A stretch of 64,000 nt of DNA from Oleispira sp036960605 (lineage in GTDB: Bacteria; Pseudomonadota; Gammaproteobacteria; Pseudomonadales; Oceanobacteraceae). Positions within the stretch are counted from its first letter, which is position 1. Each line of letters opens with the position of its first letter. A model generated the notes under the pieces. The model saw only the letters and a program-made list of their open reading frames with translations, did no database searches and was not told the origin of the DNA. The stretch spans positions 1 through 64,000 of the forward strand of contig JBALXI010000027.1 in the NCBI GenBank assembly GCA_036960605.1, written 5' to 3'. This document shows positions 8,220 through 17,136 of the stretch, piece after piece. The position numbers and the translations under genes were made by a program.

Positions 8220-9758
8220 ATGCAGCAACTGAATCCATCTGAGATCAGCGAAATCATTAAGAAGCGCATCGATAACCTTGATGTAACTTCTCAAGCCCAG
8301 AATGAGGGCACCGTTGTATCAGTATTTGACGGTATCGTTCGTATCCATGGTCTTGCCGACGTAATGTACGGTGAGATGATTGAATTTGAAGGCGGTAAAT
8401 ACGGTCTTGCGCTTAACTTAGAGCGTGACTCTGTAGGCGCAGTAATCCTTGGTGATTACAAGACTATCGCTGAAGGCCAAACCGCTAAATGTACCGGCCG
8501 TATTCTTGAAGTACCAGTAGGCGAAGCTTTGCTTGGTCGCGTTGTAGACGCACTTGGTACTCCAATTGACGGTAAAGGTCCTCTTAACGCGGAAAAGACT
8601 GCTCCTGTTGAACGTGTTGCACCTGGTGTAATTTCACGTCAAGGCGTAGATCAGCCGCTTGAGACTGGTTATAAATCTGTAGATTCCATGGTGCCAGTTG
8701 GCCGTGGTCAGCGCGAGCTGATCATTGGTGACCGTCAGACTGGTAAATCTTCAATGGCTATCGATGCCATTATTAACCAGAAAGGCACCGGCGTTAAATG
8801 TGTATACGTTGCTATCGGCCAGAAGCAATCTTCTATTGCGAACGTTGTTCGTAAATTAGAAGAGCATGGCGCGATGGAACACACAATTATCGTAGCCGCA
8901 GGCGCGTCAGATCCAGCATCTATGTTGTATCTTTCTCCGTACTCTGGTTGTGCAATGGGTGAATATTTCCTCGATAAAGGCGAAGACGCCTTGATCGTAT
9001 ATGATGATTTAACCAAGCAAGCTTGGGCATATCGTCAGATCTCCCTATTGTTGAAACGTCCTCCGGGCCGTGAAGCATACCCTGGTGATGTTTTCTACCT
9101 TCACTCTCGTCTATTGGAACGCGCTTGTCGTGTAAACCCAATCTACGTTGAGAGAGAAAGTGGCGTGAAAGGTCAGACTGGTTCTTTAACTGCTCTACCG
9201 ATCATTGAAACACAGGGCGGAGACGTTTCTGCTTTCGTACCGACTAACGTAATTTCGATTACTGATGGTCAGATCTTCCTTGAAACTAGCCTATTCAATG
9301 CCGGCGTACGTCCAGCAATGAACGCAGGTATTTCGGTTTCTCGTGTTGGTGGTGCAGCGCAAACAAAAATTATTAAGAAGCTAGGCGGTGGTATTCGTCT
9401 TGCTTTGGCTCAGTACCGTGAACTAGCAGCATTTGCTCAGTTTGCTTCTGACCTTGACGATGCTACTCGTGCTCAACTTGAGTTCGGTCAGCGCGTTACA
9501 GAGTTAATGAAGCAGAAGCAATATGCTCCTATGTCTACGGCTGAAATGGGTCTGTCGATTTTTGCTGCTAACGAAGGCTTCCTAGACGACGTTGAAGTAT
9601 CCAAAATTGGTGATTTCGAAGCCGCATTGCTTTCTTACGCTAACAGCGAATTCGCTGAATTAATGGCTAAGATCAATGTTAAAGGCGACTACAGCAAAGA
9701 TATTGCTGCTGGTCTTAAAGAGTTGGTTGAGAAATTCAAAGCCACTCAAGCCTGGTAA
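8220..9758 (+). CDS. atpA: F1Fo ATP synthase subunit alpha
   Basis: Non-catalytic nucleotide-binding subunit of the F1 hexamer. The P-loop GDRQTGKSSMAID is at about residues 169-181, and the region ALPIIETQGGDVSAFVPTNV and the arginine-finger region ISVSRVGGAAQTK are intact. The length is 512 residues against 513 in E. coli. It begins MQQLNPSEISEIIKKRI, the standard start. A 76-base gap that includes a stable hairpin separates it from atpG, the widest gap within the operon. Confidence 0.98.
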   Translation: MQQLNPSEISEIIKKRIDNLDVTSQAQNEGTVVSVFDGIVRIHGLADVMYGEMIEFEGGKYGLALNLERDSVGAVILGDYKTIAEGQTAKCTGRILEVPVGEALLGRVVDALGTPIDGKGPLNAEKTAPVERVAPGVISRQGVDQPLETGYKSVDSMVPVGRGQRELIIGDRQTGKSSMAIDAIINQKGTGVKCVYVAIGQKQSSIANVVRKLEEHGAMEHTIIVAAGASDPASMLYLSPYSGCAMGEYFLDKGEDALIVYDDLTKQAWAYRQISLLLKRPPGREAYPGDVFYLHSRLLERACRVNPIYVERESGVKGQTGSLTALPIIETQGGDVSAFVPTNVISITDGQIFLETSLFNAGVRPAMNAGISVSRVGGAAQTKIIKKLGGGIRLALAQYRELAAFAQFASDLDDATRAQLEFGQRVTELMKQKQYAPMSTAEMGLSIFAANEGFLDDVEVSKIGDFEAALLSYANSEFAELMAKINVKGDYSKDIAAGLKELVEKFKATQAW

Positions 9759-9784
9759 ATCGAGCTTAACAGTTATGTGAGCTG

Positions 9785-9806
9785 AAGCCGGGTTTCGACT
9801 CGGCTT
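9785..9806 (+). other. Intra-operon RNA hairpin between atpA and atpG
   Basis: A 9-bp stem (AAGCCGGGT with ACTCGGCTT, one G-U pair) capped by a TTCG tetraloop. Only TAAATT follows, so full termination is unlikely. It may stabilise the upstream message, act as an RNase processing site or attenuate the distal genes. It lies 28 bases before the atpG start. Confidence 0.6.
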
Positions 9807-9834
9807 TAAATTCAACGTTAATGAGGCAGCTTTT

Positions 9835-10695
9835 ATGGCAGTCGGCAAAGAGATTAAAGAGCAAATAACGAGTGTACAAAGTACACAGAAGATTACTTCA
9901 GCAATGGAAAAAGTTGCTGTAAGTAAGATGCGTCGTGCTCAGGCTCGTATGGCCCATGGTCGTCCATACGCGGATCGTATCCGTGTTGTGATTGGTCACT
10001 TGGCTAATGCAAACTCTGAGTACCGTCATCGTTATTTGCAAGACCGCGAAGTTAAGCGTGTTGGCTATATCGTGGTGTCTTCCGACCGAGGCCTTTGTGG
10101 TGGCTTGAACAATAACGCGTTCAAACACCTCGTAAAAGATGTTAAAGCTTGGCAAGAAAAAGGCGTAGAAGCGAGCTTCTGTGCTGTTGGCTCTAAAGCC
10201 ATCAATTTCTTCAATAGCTTTGGCGGCAACGTTCTAGCATCAACAAGCCATTTAGGCGATGCACCAGAACTGGCTAGCCTTATCGGTTCGGTAAAGGCCA
10301 TGTTAGACGCATACGATGCAGGTGATATCGATCGTTTATACATAGTGCGCAACCGTTTCGTGAACACCATGACACAAGCACCTGAAGTGGCACAATTGTT
10401 ACCACTACAGGCTCAATCAGACGAAGAACTGAAAGGACATTGGGATTACATCTACGAACCTGATGCACAAGAGATTTTAGAAGGTCTTTTATTGCGTTAC
10501 GTAGAATCTCAAGTTTATCAAAGTGTCGTTGAAAACAATGCATGTGAACAAGCAGCTCGTATGTTTGCGATGAAAAACGCAACAGACAATGCCGGTGACA
10601 TCATTGATGATTTGAACATGCTTTATAACAAAGCACGTCAATCAGCGATTACCCAAGAAATTTCAGAAATCGTCAGCGGTGCTGCAGCGGTATAA
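9835..10695 (+). CDS. atpG: F1Fo ATP synthase subunit gamma
   Basis: The central rotating shaft of F1. It begins AVGKEIKEQITSVQSTQKIT, the conserved N-terminal helix, and ends with the conserved ITQEISEIVSGAAAV C-terminal helix. SSDRGLCGGLNNN marks the family in the middle domain. Its 286 residues match E. coli (287). It is followed by atpD after 41 bases, with AGAGGAAG as the ribosome site of the next gene. Confidence 0.97.
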   Translation: MAVGKEIKEQITSVQSTQKITSAMEKVAVSKMRRAQARMAHGRPYADRIRVVIGHLANANSEYRHRYLQDREVKRVGYIVVSSDRGLCGGLNNNAFKHLVKDVKAWQEKGVEASFCAVGSKAINFFNSFGGNVLASTSHLGDAPELASLIGSVKAMLDAYDAGDIDRLYIVRNRFVNTMTQAPEVAQLLPLQAQSDEELKGHWDYIYEPDAQEILEGLLLRYVESQVYQSVVENNACEQAARMFAMKNATDNAGDIIDDLNMLYNKARQSAITQEISEIVSGAAAV

Positions 10696-10736
10696 CGCTG
10701 AGCAACGCAGGCTTATAAATTAAGAGGAAGACGGAT

Positions 10737-12131
10737 ATGAGCGGAACTATTGTTCAGATCATTGGCGCCGTTATCGACGTAGAATGCCCTCGTGATGCAG
10801 TACCGAAGGTATATGACGCCCTTACAGTTAATGGTACAGAAACGACTCTAGAAGTTCAGCAGCAGCTGGGTGACGGAATCGTTCGTACTATTGCGATGGG
10901 TTCTACTGAAGGCCTTAAACGTGGTCTTACGGTAACTAATACTGGCTTCCCAATTTCTGTACCGGTTGGTATTGAAACTTTGGGTCGCATTATGGACGTG
11001 CTTGGCCGTCCAATCGATGAATGTGGCGAGATTGGTGCGAAAGAAGTTGCTTCTATCCACCGTGACGCTCCATCATTCGATGAGCAAGCTAGCTCTAACG
11101 ATTTGTTAGAAACTGGTATCAAAGTTATCGATTTGATCTGCCCATTCGCTAAGGGTGGTAAAGTAGGTCTTTTCGGTGGTGCTGGTGTTGGTAAAACAGT
11201 AAACATGATGGAACTTATTAACAACATTGCAAAGGCACACTCCGGTTTGTCTGTATTCGCAGGTGTTGGTGAGCGTACTCGTGAAGGTAACGATTTCTAC
11301 TACGAAATGGCTGAATCTGGTGTTGTAAACCTAGATGATAAAGTTAAATCGAAAGTAGCAATGGTATACGGCCAGATGAATGAGCCTCCAGGTAACCGTT
11401 TACGCGTTGCTTTGACTGGTTTGACCATGGCTGAGAAATTCCGTGACGAAGGTAAAGATGTATTATTGTTCGTAGATAATATCTATCGTTACACTTTGGC
11501 CGGAACTGAAGTATCTGCACTATTAGGTCGTATGCCTTCTGCCGTAGGTTATCAGCCAACTCTTGCAGAAGAGATGGGTGTTCTACAGGAACGTATTACT
11601 TCTACTAAGAGCGGTTCTATTACTTCCGTTCAAGCAGTATACGTACCAGCAGATGATTTGACGGATCCATCCCCAGCAACTACGTTTGCTCACTTGGATT
11701 CCACTGTTGTACTTTCTCGTGACATCGCATCTAAGGGTATTTATCCAGCGATCGATCCTCTAGACAGTACTTCTCGTCAGCTAGATCCTCTAGTTATCGG
11801 ACAAGAGCACTACGACATCGCTCGTGGCGTTCAGGGTGTTCTTCAGCGTTATAAAGAGCTGAAAGACATCATCGCTATTCTTGGTATGGACGAATTGTCT
11901 GACGAAGATAAGCAGTCTGTTAACCGTGCACGTAAGATTGAGCGTTTCTTGTCTCAGCCTTTCCACGTTGCAGAGATCTTCACAGGCGCACCTGGTAAAT
12001 ACGTTTCTCTGAAAGAAACCATCAAAGGTTTCCAAGGTCTTCTAAACGGTGACTATGATGATCTGCCTGAACAGGCGTTCTACATGGTAGGCACTATTGA
12101 TGAAGCCGTTGAGAAGGCTAAGAACCTGTAA
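10737..12131 (+). CDS. atpD: F1Fo ATP synthase subunit beta (catalytic)
   Basis: The catalytic subunit of F1. The P-loop GGAGVGKTVNMMELI is at about residues 150-164, the catalytic glutamate lies in GERTREGNDFYYEM, and the DELSEEDK-like motif appears as DELSDEDK. LLFVDNIYRYTLAGTEVSAL carries the Walker B aspartate. The length is 464 residues against 460 in E. coli. The codons used are strongly biased, as expected for a highly expressed gene. Confidence 0.98.
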   Translation: MSGTIVQIIGAVIDVECPRDAVPKVYDALTVNGTETTLEVQQQLGDGIVRTIAMGSTEGLKRGLTVTNTGFPISVPVGIETLGRIMDVLGRPIDECGEIGAKEVASIHRDAPSFDEQASSNDLLETGIKVIDLICPFAKGGKVGLFGGAGVGKTVNMMELINNIAKAHSGLSVFAGVGERTREGNDFYYEMAESGVVNLDDKVKSKVAMVYGQMNEPPGNRLRVALTGLTMAEKFRDEGKDVLLFVDNIYRYTLAGTEVSALLGRMPSAVGYQPTLAEEMGVLQERITSTKSGSITSVQAVYVPADDLTDPSPATTFAHLDSTVVLSRDIASKGIYPAIDPLDSTSRQLDPLVIGQEHYDIARGVQGVLQRYKELKDIIAILGMDELSDEDKQSVNRARKIERFLSQPFHVAEIFTGAPGKYVSLKETIKGFQGLLNGDYDDLPEQAFYMVGTIDEAVEKAKNL

Positions 12132-12148
12132 TCAAAGAGGCCAATACT

Positions 12149-12577
12149 ATGACCATGATATCTGTCCATTGTGACATCGTCAGCGCAGAGGAAAGTCTTT
12201 TCTCTGGGTTGGTAGAAATGGTAGTAGCAGCCGGTGAGTTGGGTGACCTGGGTATTTCCCGTGGTCACGCTCCTTTGCTTACTGCATTGAAGCCAGGTCC
12301 GGTCCGCATCATCAAACAAGGTGGTGAGGAAGAAGTGATCTACGTTTCAGGCGGTTATTTAGAAGTTCAGCCGAACAATATATCTGTTCTGGCTGATACC
12401 GCCTTGCGTGCTGCAGACCTCGATGAGGCCGCAGCATTAGAAGCACAGAAACATGCTCAGAAAGCGTTAGAGAATCAGAGTGCAGACTTTGACTACTCAC
12501 GCGCTATGACCCAGTTGGCAGAAGCCGCAGCTCAGTTGCGTACTATCCAGCAGATTCGTAGTAAAATGAGCAGATAA
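12149..12577 (+). CDS. atpC: F1Fo ATP synthase subunit epsilon
   Basis: Regulatory subunit at the foot of the rotor. It has an N-terminal beta-sandwich (VHCDIVSAEESLFSG, GDLGISRGHAPLLTALKPGP) and a C-terminal helical pair that can inhibit ATP hydrolysis. The length is 142 residues, near the 139 of E. coli. It is the last gene of the operon, starts 17 bases after atpD with an AAAGAGGC ribosome site, and is followed by a rho-independent terminator. Confidence 0.97.
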   Translation: MTMISVHCDIVSAEESLFSGLVEMVVAAGELGDLGISRGHAPLLTALKPGPVRIIKQGGEEEVIYVSGGYLEVQPNNISVLADTALRAADLDEAAALEAQKHAQKALENQSADFDYSRAMTQLAEAAAQLRTIQQIRSKMSR

Positions 12578-12604
12578 TCTAGTTTAACTAGAGATCTTGC
12601 TTCT

Positions 12605-12644
12605 AAAAAAGCCGAATCCCAGTAATGGGGTTCGGCTTTTTTTT
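12605..12644 (+). terminator. Terminator of the atp operon
   Basis: AAAAAAGCCGAATCCC pairs with GGGGTTCGGCTTTTTT around a short AGTAAT loop, and an eight-T run follows. It lies 28 bases after the atpC stop. Confidence 0.93.
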
Positions 12645-12689
12645 GTACCTAATATATTCCTGATAAAAAAGTAGTTAAGGAAACTTTAT

Positions 12690-13394
12690 ATGCGCGCCAT
12701 CATTTTCATTTTATTAACATGTTTCGCCACCGCGATTATGGCCATGCCTCCTATGGCACCAGCAATTAATCCTGCTGCGGTACATACAATGCATCACAGT
12801 GCTAATGCTACATTACCGACTCATAATTCAGCACCTTCTTCGACAAGCCCTATGTTAAGAGTTGATAGCCAAAATTCAACAGTCAAAAGTACTCAATATT
12901 ATGAAAGCTCCGTACGGGGGCTGCGTGATTATCTTAATAGTATTGAGCTTCAATATCCGCAGGTACATGCAGAGCTAGATACACAGGTTATTAAATTAGA
13001 AGATCAAAAATTTAATGCCAATGCGGTTAAGTATGGATCGTGGGCAACGGCCGCTGTATTAGTTATAGGTGCAAATACGTTTCTTCAGAAAGAGAAAACA
13101 GATACCACATATCACCTAGAGCAGGTGGGTGAAACCCCTGAAGGATTACCCAAACATGAATTCATTGCAGATTATAAAAAAAGAAAAGTGATGAATTTTG
13201 ATGTACTCATTGCCAGTGGTGTAGTTTTGGCGGCAGGAGCAGCGATATCTATTTGGCTACATCCTGATAGAAATGATATTCGTAATGTAATCAATCATCA
13301 TAATAGAATCTTGCCCGAGGAGCCTTTGTCCCTAGGGTTTAACTATGATCTAGAAAGAAATGTACCAAGCTTTGATCTCGCATATCAGTTTTAG
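12690..13394 (+). CDS. Unrecognised secreted/membrane protein with two hydrophobic segments
   Basis: 234 residues that I do not recognise. It has a clear N-terminal signal sequence (residues 1-18, IIFILLTCFATAIMAM), then a low-complexity His/Ser/Thr/Pro-rich stretch (about 20-65). A putative helix follows, then two hydrophobic segments (about 112-130 and 172-192) separated by a charged loop rich in Lys and Glu. The end, LSLGFNYDLERNVPSFDLAYQF, finishes in an aromatic residue like an outer-membrane protein, but a single strand proves nothing. It is more AT-rich and uses more AGA codons than its neighbours. It sits alone between the atp terminator and its own terminator, at a site where glmU usually follows atpC. 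Confidence 0.6.
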   Translation: MRAIIFILLTCFATAIMAMPPMAPAINPAAVHTMHHSANATLPTHNSAPSSTSPMLRVDSQNSTVKSTQYYESSVRGLRDYLNSIELQYPQVHAELDTQVIKLEDQKFNANAVKYGSWATAAVLVIGANTFLQKEKTDTTYHLEQVGETPEGLPKHEFIADYKKRKVMNFDVLIASGVVLAAGAAISIWLHPDRNDIRNVINHHNRILPEEPLSLGFNYDLERNVPSFDLAYQF

Positions 13395-13432
13395 ATAATA
13401 TCATATCTGTAAAAGTTTGAGATTTAACAACT

Positions 13433-13462
13433 GAATTTCAATATATGAAATTCGGTTTTTTA
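13433..13462 (+). terminator. Terminator after the unrecognised secreted protein
   Basis: GAATTTCA and TGAAATTC form an 8-bp stem with a five-base loop, followed by GG and six Ts. It begins about 40 bases after the stop codon at 13394. Confidence 0.75.
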
Positions 13463-13602
13463 TGTACGCTTCTTATGATGCCGGATCATTAACATCCTTT
13501 ATTATTTAGATAGTTTAGTAGGGATATCTGAATCAGTCTGAAGAAATATAGATGATATTTAAAAGGCATTGCCCGATATGCAACTTATCAAGCTGTTAGG
13601 TT

Positions 13603-13719
13603 CTAGCGACGCGGATTCGAAGAATCCCAGAGGTGACTGGGACGTTGGTTGTTAAACAGCTGAGTCAGGAAACAGATTAGTAAAGCAGCCCAGACGCTAA
13701 TGAGGTATCTGAACTGCAT
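13603..13719 (-). CDS. Possible 38-residue membrane peptide downstream of the DHH gene
   Basis: A short frame starts at the ATG whose first base is 13719, 32 bases after the DHH phosphoesterase stop on the same strand. The product has one hydrophobic helix (YLISVWAALLICFLTQLF, about residues 5-22) and a polar, Arg-ending tail. Only a weak ribosome site is visible. The same DNA can fold: GGATT/AATCC and CCCAG/CTGGG hairpins lie inside an AGCTGTT/AACAGCT outer stem (13591-13661), so a structured RNA is an alternative. The rest of the 357-bp gap 13395-13751 holds one terminator and nothing else I can name. Confidence 0.3.
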   Translation of the reverse strand: MQFRYLISVWAALLICFLTQLFNNQRPSHLWDSSNPRR

Positions 13720-13751
13720 TACCAGGATTGTTAACATCACAAAGCGTGGCG

Positions 13752-14687
13752 TTACCCGTCTTGGTTAATTCGCTGAGTTAACTCGGCTAAAACTTCAGCA
13801 TACTTGTCATTATCTACCTGACACGTCCCCGCATTTCTATGACCGCCACCGTCATGCTCTAAGCAAAGTTCACCAATGTGTGTTTTATGACTGCGGTTAA
13901 TAATAGAACCACCTATAGCAAACACGGTATTCTGTTTCTTCAAACCCCACAGCACGTGAATTGAAATATTCTGCTCGGGAAAGAGTGCATAAATCATAAA
14001 GCGGTTACCCGCGTAGATGATTTCTTCATCGCGTAAATCCAAGACGACTAAGTTGTTATGTACAGAAGTACAGCGCTTTAACTGGTTTTCAAACTGTTGC
14101 CTATGACTGTTGTAGAGTTCGACTCGTTCTTTGACATCTTCAAGCTCTAAGATTTGTGCGATATTGTGATCGCGGCAATAATCGATGAGTTCCATCATCA
14201 GCTGATAATTACTGACGCGGAATTCACGGAATCGACCCAGGCCAGTACGAGAATCCATCAAGAAATTGAGTAATACCCAGTCCTGCGGATGAAGAATTTC
14301 ATTTTGGCTAAATTGAGCTGAATCGGCTTTGTCCACGGCCTCCATCATCTCTACTGAAATTTCAGGAAAGCGTGTTCCTCCACCATAATAGTCATACACA
14401 ACCCGTGCAGCTGACGGTGCATCAACATCAATAATATGATTATCTGGGTCGTTATCACCACGACGTTTTACTTCTGAAGCGTGGTGGTCAAAGCTAAGAT
14501 GACAACCTGGTACATAAGGTAGGTTGGTCGTGATGTCGTTGGGGCCAATATCAATAATGCCGTCTTGCATATCTTTGGGGTGAACAAAGAGTATGTCATC
14601 GATCATATCTAAGTCTTTGAAAAGAACGGCACAGACTAGGCCATCAAAATCACTACGCGTTACTAAACGAAATTTTTGCTCTGCCAC
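13752..14687 (-). CDS. DHH-family phosphoesterase (NrnA/exopolyphosphatase-like)
   Basis: A DHH-DHHA1 phosphoesterase; members cleave short oligoribonucleotides, pAp, polyphosphate or cyclic dinucleotides, so the substrate cannot be named. The metal motifs are visible: SDFDGLVCA near residue 12, LSFDHHASEV near residue 63, an acidic residue in VDKAD, and the DHHA1 glycine block GGGHRNAGT near residue 290. I chose the GTG start (first base 14687) because GGAGAG lies four bases upstream; the longer frame from 14738 has no such site. The product is 311 residues. It is followed by a possible tiny gene and preceded by a TrmB-like regulator on the same strand, 63 bases apart, so an operon is likely. 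Confidence 0.85.
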   Translation of the reverse strand: MAEQKFRLVTRSDFDGLVCAVLFKDLDMIDDILFVHPKDMQDGIIDIGPNDITTNLPYVPGCHLSFDHHASEVKRRGDNDPDNHIIDVDAPSAARVVYDYYGGGTRFPEISVEMMEAVDKADSAQFSQNEILHPQDWVLLNFLMDSRTGLGRFREFRVSNYQLMMELIDYCRDHNIAQILELEDVKERVELYNSHRQQFENQLKRCTSVHNNLVVLDLRDEEIIYAGNRFMIYALFPEQNISIHVLWGLKKQNTVFAIGGSIINRSHKTHIGELCLEHDGGGHRNAGTCQVDNDKYAEVLAELTQRINQDG

Positions 14688-14750
14688 AACACTCTCCAAA
14701 ACTCTGCTCTTAAAACAAATATCCTTTCGATTTAGCATAGTTGATTTTTT

Positions 14751-15482
14751 CTAAAGAGCCTTCCAAAGAGTATCAAACATCATCTGATGGGTCCCAGAGA
14801 TGGCTTCACTATCAATCACAACGGCGACGGGAAAATCGTTTTTTGTCAGGCTAATCATGGCAACTTTCGGCGGATAAATGGCAATATAGGAAGCGTCACC
14901 TTCGCCTTTCATCCACTTACGTTCTGCTAGCTCGGCTTCATCACCGCCTTCACCAATGGCCAGTACGCGAACAAAAATGCCTTTCGCAATACGTTGTTTA
15001 GTGAAAGTCGGAAAGGGGCGATAAAGATGCTCACGCAATGCTTGGGTGGAGATAACTGAATAGGATTTTTCAGTTTTATCAGTCGAGTTTAGAATGTCTT
15101 TTAATACATATTCAACACCTTCATCCCCTTCGTAGAAGCGAACATTACTGGTGGCAAATTCGGGCTTCAGGTGACGAAGGGCAGGAATGATTTCAGTTTT
15201 CAAACTGCTGAGTACGGCTTCAAGCTCTTGCTGCTTTTCTTCAGCGAGTGCTAATAAGCGCGAAGGATCTTCCGCTTGGAAGATCCTTCGTTTGCCTTTG
15301 GGTAGGTAGTTAACAATGCCTTTTTTCACTAAAACTTTTAGCGTTTCATAGCTGCTGCCGCGATTGATATTCGCTTTTTCAGCTAAATCACGGATAGAAG
15401 CAGGGCCTAACTCTAATAGTGCAAGGTAAATAGCAATTTCTCGATCTGTGAGATCAAGTGATTTTAGAGAAGATAAGTTCAT
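14751..15482 (-). CDS. TrmB-family transcriptional regulator
   Basis: The N-terminal winged helix (residues about 5-75: LTDREIAIYLALLELGPASI, ANINRGSSYETLKVLVKKGI) is typical of TrmB/sugar-responsive regulators, followed by a helical linker and a C-terminal ligand-like domain ending TLWKAL. TrmB proteins are best known from archaea as sugar-sensing repressors; bacterial members are less studied. It is divergent from glmU across a 228-bp AT-rich gap, so it could act on glmUS, on itself and the DHH gene, or both. That is inferred from position only. The length of 243 residues is at the short end for the family. Confidence 0.75.
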   Translation of the reverse strand: MNLSSLKSLDLTDREIAIYLALLELGPASIRDLAEKANINRGSSYETLKVLVKKGIVNYLPKGKRRIFQAEDPSRLLALAEEKQQELEAVLSSLKTEIIPALRHLKPEFATSNVRFYEGDEGVEYVLKDILNSTDKTEKSYSVISTQALREHLYRPFPTFTKQRIAKGIFVRVLAIGEGGDEAELAERKWMKGEGDASYIAIYPPKVAMISLTKNDFPVAVVIDSEAISGTHQMMFDTLWKAL

Positions 15483-15710
15483 TGGGTGTCCGGTAAGTGT
15501 TCAAAAAATAATCGCGGATAGTCTATGTTAAATAGATATATCACTAATCAGAAATCATTGTCATTTTATTTGTGACAAAACACATTGTAAATATAAAGAA
15601 ACACAATAAAATAATCCGTTATCAAAATCATACGATATTTGTTGTGTTTTTTATGACTCCAAATAAACAACCAACATCTAAATTAAGTTACAGGGAAGCA
15701 AACAATAATA

Positions 15711-17099
15711 ATGACTATTGATGTCGTAGTACTCGCAGCCGGCCAAGGCTCGCGCATGAAATCACAATTGCCTAAAGTTTTACATCCTATCGCTGGCAAG
15801 CCCATGTTAGCCCACGTATTAGACAGCGCAAAAGCCGTACAGGCTGATGCGATGCATGTGGTTATTGGTCATGGTGCAGAGAAAGTAAAAACCGCTTTTG
15901 CTGGTGAAGAAAATTTAACATGGGCGTTACAAGCAGAGCAAAAAGGCACAGGCCATGCAGTGATGATGGCTTTGGATAGTCTGGCAGCAGAAGGCACGAC
16001 GCTAATCTTATATGGCGACGTACCTTTAACTCAGCCCACGACTCTACAGGCACTGATTGAACTGTCGAACGATCAACAGCTGGGCCTATTAACCGTTAGC
16101 ATGGCAGATAGCACTGGCTACGGTCGTATTGTGCGTAATGCTGATCATAAAGTGACGGCGATTGTTGAGCACAAAGATGCCAATGCAGAGCAGCTTTTAA
16201 TTAAAGAAGTGAATACTGGCATTCTGGCGGTACCAACGGCGAAATTGCATCAGTGGCTGCCAACGTTGAGCAATGAAAATGCTCAGGGCGAATATTATTT
16301 AACTGACATCATTGCGATGGCGGTTGAAAACGGCCTCACAGTAGAAACACTGCAGCCTACTAATGAACAAGAAACCTACGGTGTGAATAACCGTCAGCAG
16401 CAAGCTGAACTTGAGCGTTGGTATCAAACGCAGCAAGTGAATAAGTTAATGGCTAATGGCGTGACTGTTTTAGATCCTGCGCGCTTGGATATTCGTTTGG
16501 GCGCACATTGTAATACGGGTTTAAGCGTGGGTAATGATGTGGTTATCGATGTGAACGTCATTTTGGAAGGCAATGTCGTGCTCGGCGATGGCGTAGAAAT
16601 TGGTCCAAATTGCATCATTAAAAACTCTACTTTAGCCGCAGGCACTAAAGTAGAAGCGTTCTCTCATATCGAAGATGCGACAGTTGCTCAATCCTGTGTG
16701 GTTGGCCCTTACGCACGTTTGCGCCCAGGTGCGGATTTGGCTGATGGTGCTAAGGTTGGCAATTTCTGCGAAGTTAAAAAATCTCAAATCGGTGCCGGTG
16801 CCAAAGTAAACCACTTAACCTATATTGGTGATGCGACAATTGGTGCTAATGCCAATATCGGTGCGGGAACCATTACCTGTAATTACGATGGCGTGAATAA
16901 ATTCAAAACAGAAATTGGTGAGAATGCCTTTATCGGTTCCAACTCTTCGTTAGTAGCCCCAGTAACAATCGGTGCTAATGCAACGGTCGCAGCAGGCTCC
17001 ACAGTCACTAAAGAAGTGGCGGCTGAAGAACTTGCAGTAGCACGCGGCAAGCAAAGAAATATCAGTGGCTGGCAGCGTCCAATGAAAGCTGGCAAATAA
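15711..17099 (+). CDS. glmU: Bifunctional GlmU: N-acetylglucosamine-1-phosphate uridyltransferase / glucosamine-1-phosphate acetyltransferase
   Basis: Makes UDP-GlcNAc, the precursor of peptidoglycan and lipopolysaccharide, in two steps. The N-terminal nucleotidyltransferase has VVLAAGQGSRMKSQLPKVLH (residues 6-25), and the C-terminal left-handed beta-helix carries the acetyltransferase site (NHLTYIGDATIGANANIGAG and the NYDGVNK motif). The length of 462 residues matches the usual 456. The ribosome site (AGGGAAG) is rather distant, about 14 bases, so translation may be modest. It forms an operon with glmS, 37 bases downstream. Confidence 0.97.
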   Translation: MTIDVVVLAAGQGSRMKSQLPKVLHPIAGKPMLAHVLDSAKAVQADAMHVVIGHGAEKVKTAFAGEENLTWALQAEQKGTGHAVMMALDSLAAEGTTLILYGDVPLTQPTTLQALIELSNDQQLGLLTVSMADSTGYGRIVRNADHKVTAIVEHKDANAEQLLIKEVNTGILAVPTAKLHQWLPTLSNENAQGEYYLTDIIAMAVENGLTVETLQPTNEQETYGVNNRQQQAELERWYQTQQVNKLMANGVTVLDPARLDIRLGAHCNTGLSVGNDVVIDVNVILEGNVVLGDGVEIGPNCIIKNSTLAAGTKVEAFSHIEDATVAQSCVVGPYARLRPGADLADGAKVGNFCEVKKSQIGAGAKVNHLTYIGDATIGANANIGAGTITCNYDGVNKFKTEIGENAFIGSNSSLVAPVTIGANATVAAGSTVTKEVAAEELAVARGKQRNISGWQRPMKAGK

Positions 17100-17136
17100 A
17101 TAGAAATACGCGTTATATAAAACGGAAGATAAAAGA

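Noticed and set aside
13591..13661. Integron attC site
   Set aside because: The stem ends are GTTAGG and TTAAAC in the wrong order and lack the RYYYAAC...GTTRRRY arrangement; no integrase nearby.
17100..17136. glmS ribozyme/riboswitch before glmS
   Set aside because: The 37-base gap is far too short, and the ribozyme is a Gram-positive feature.
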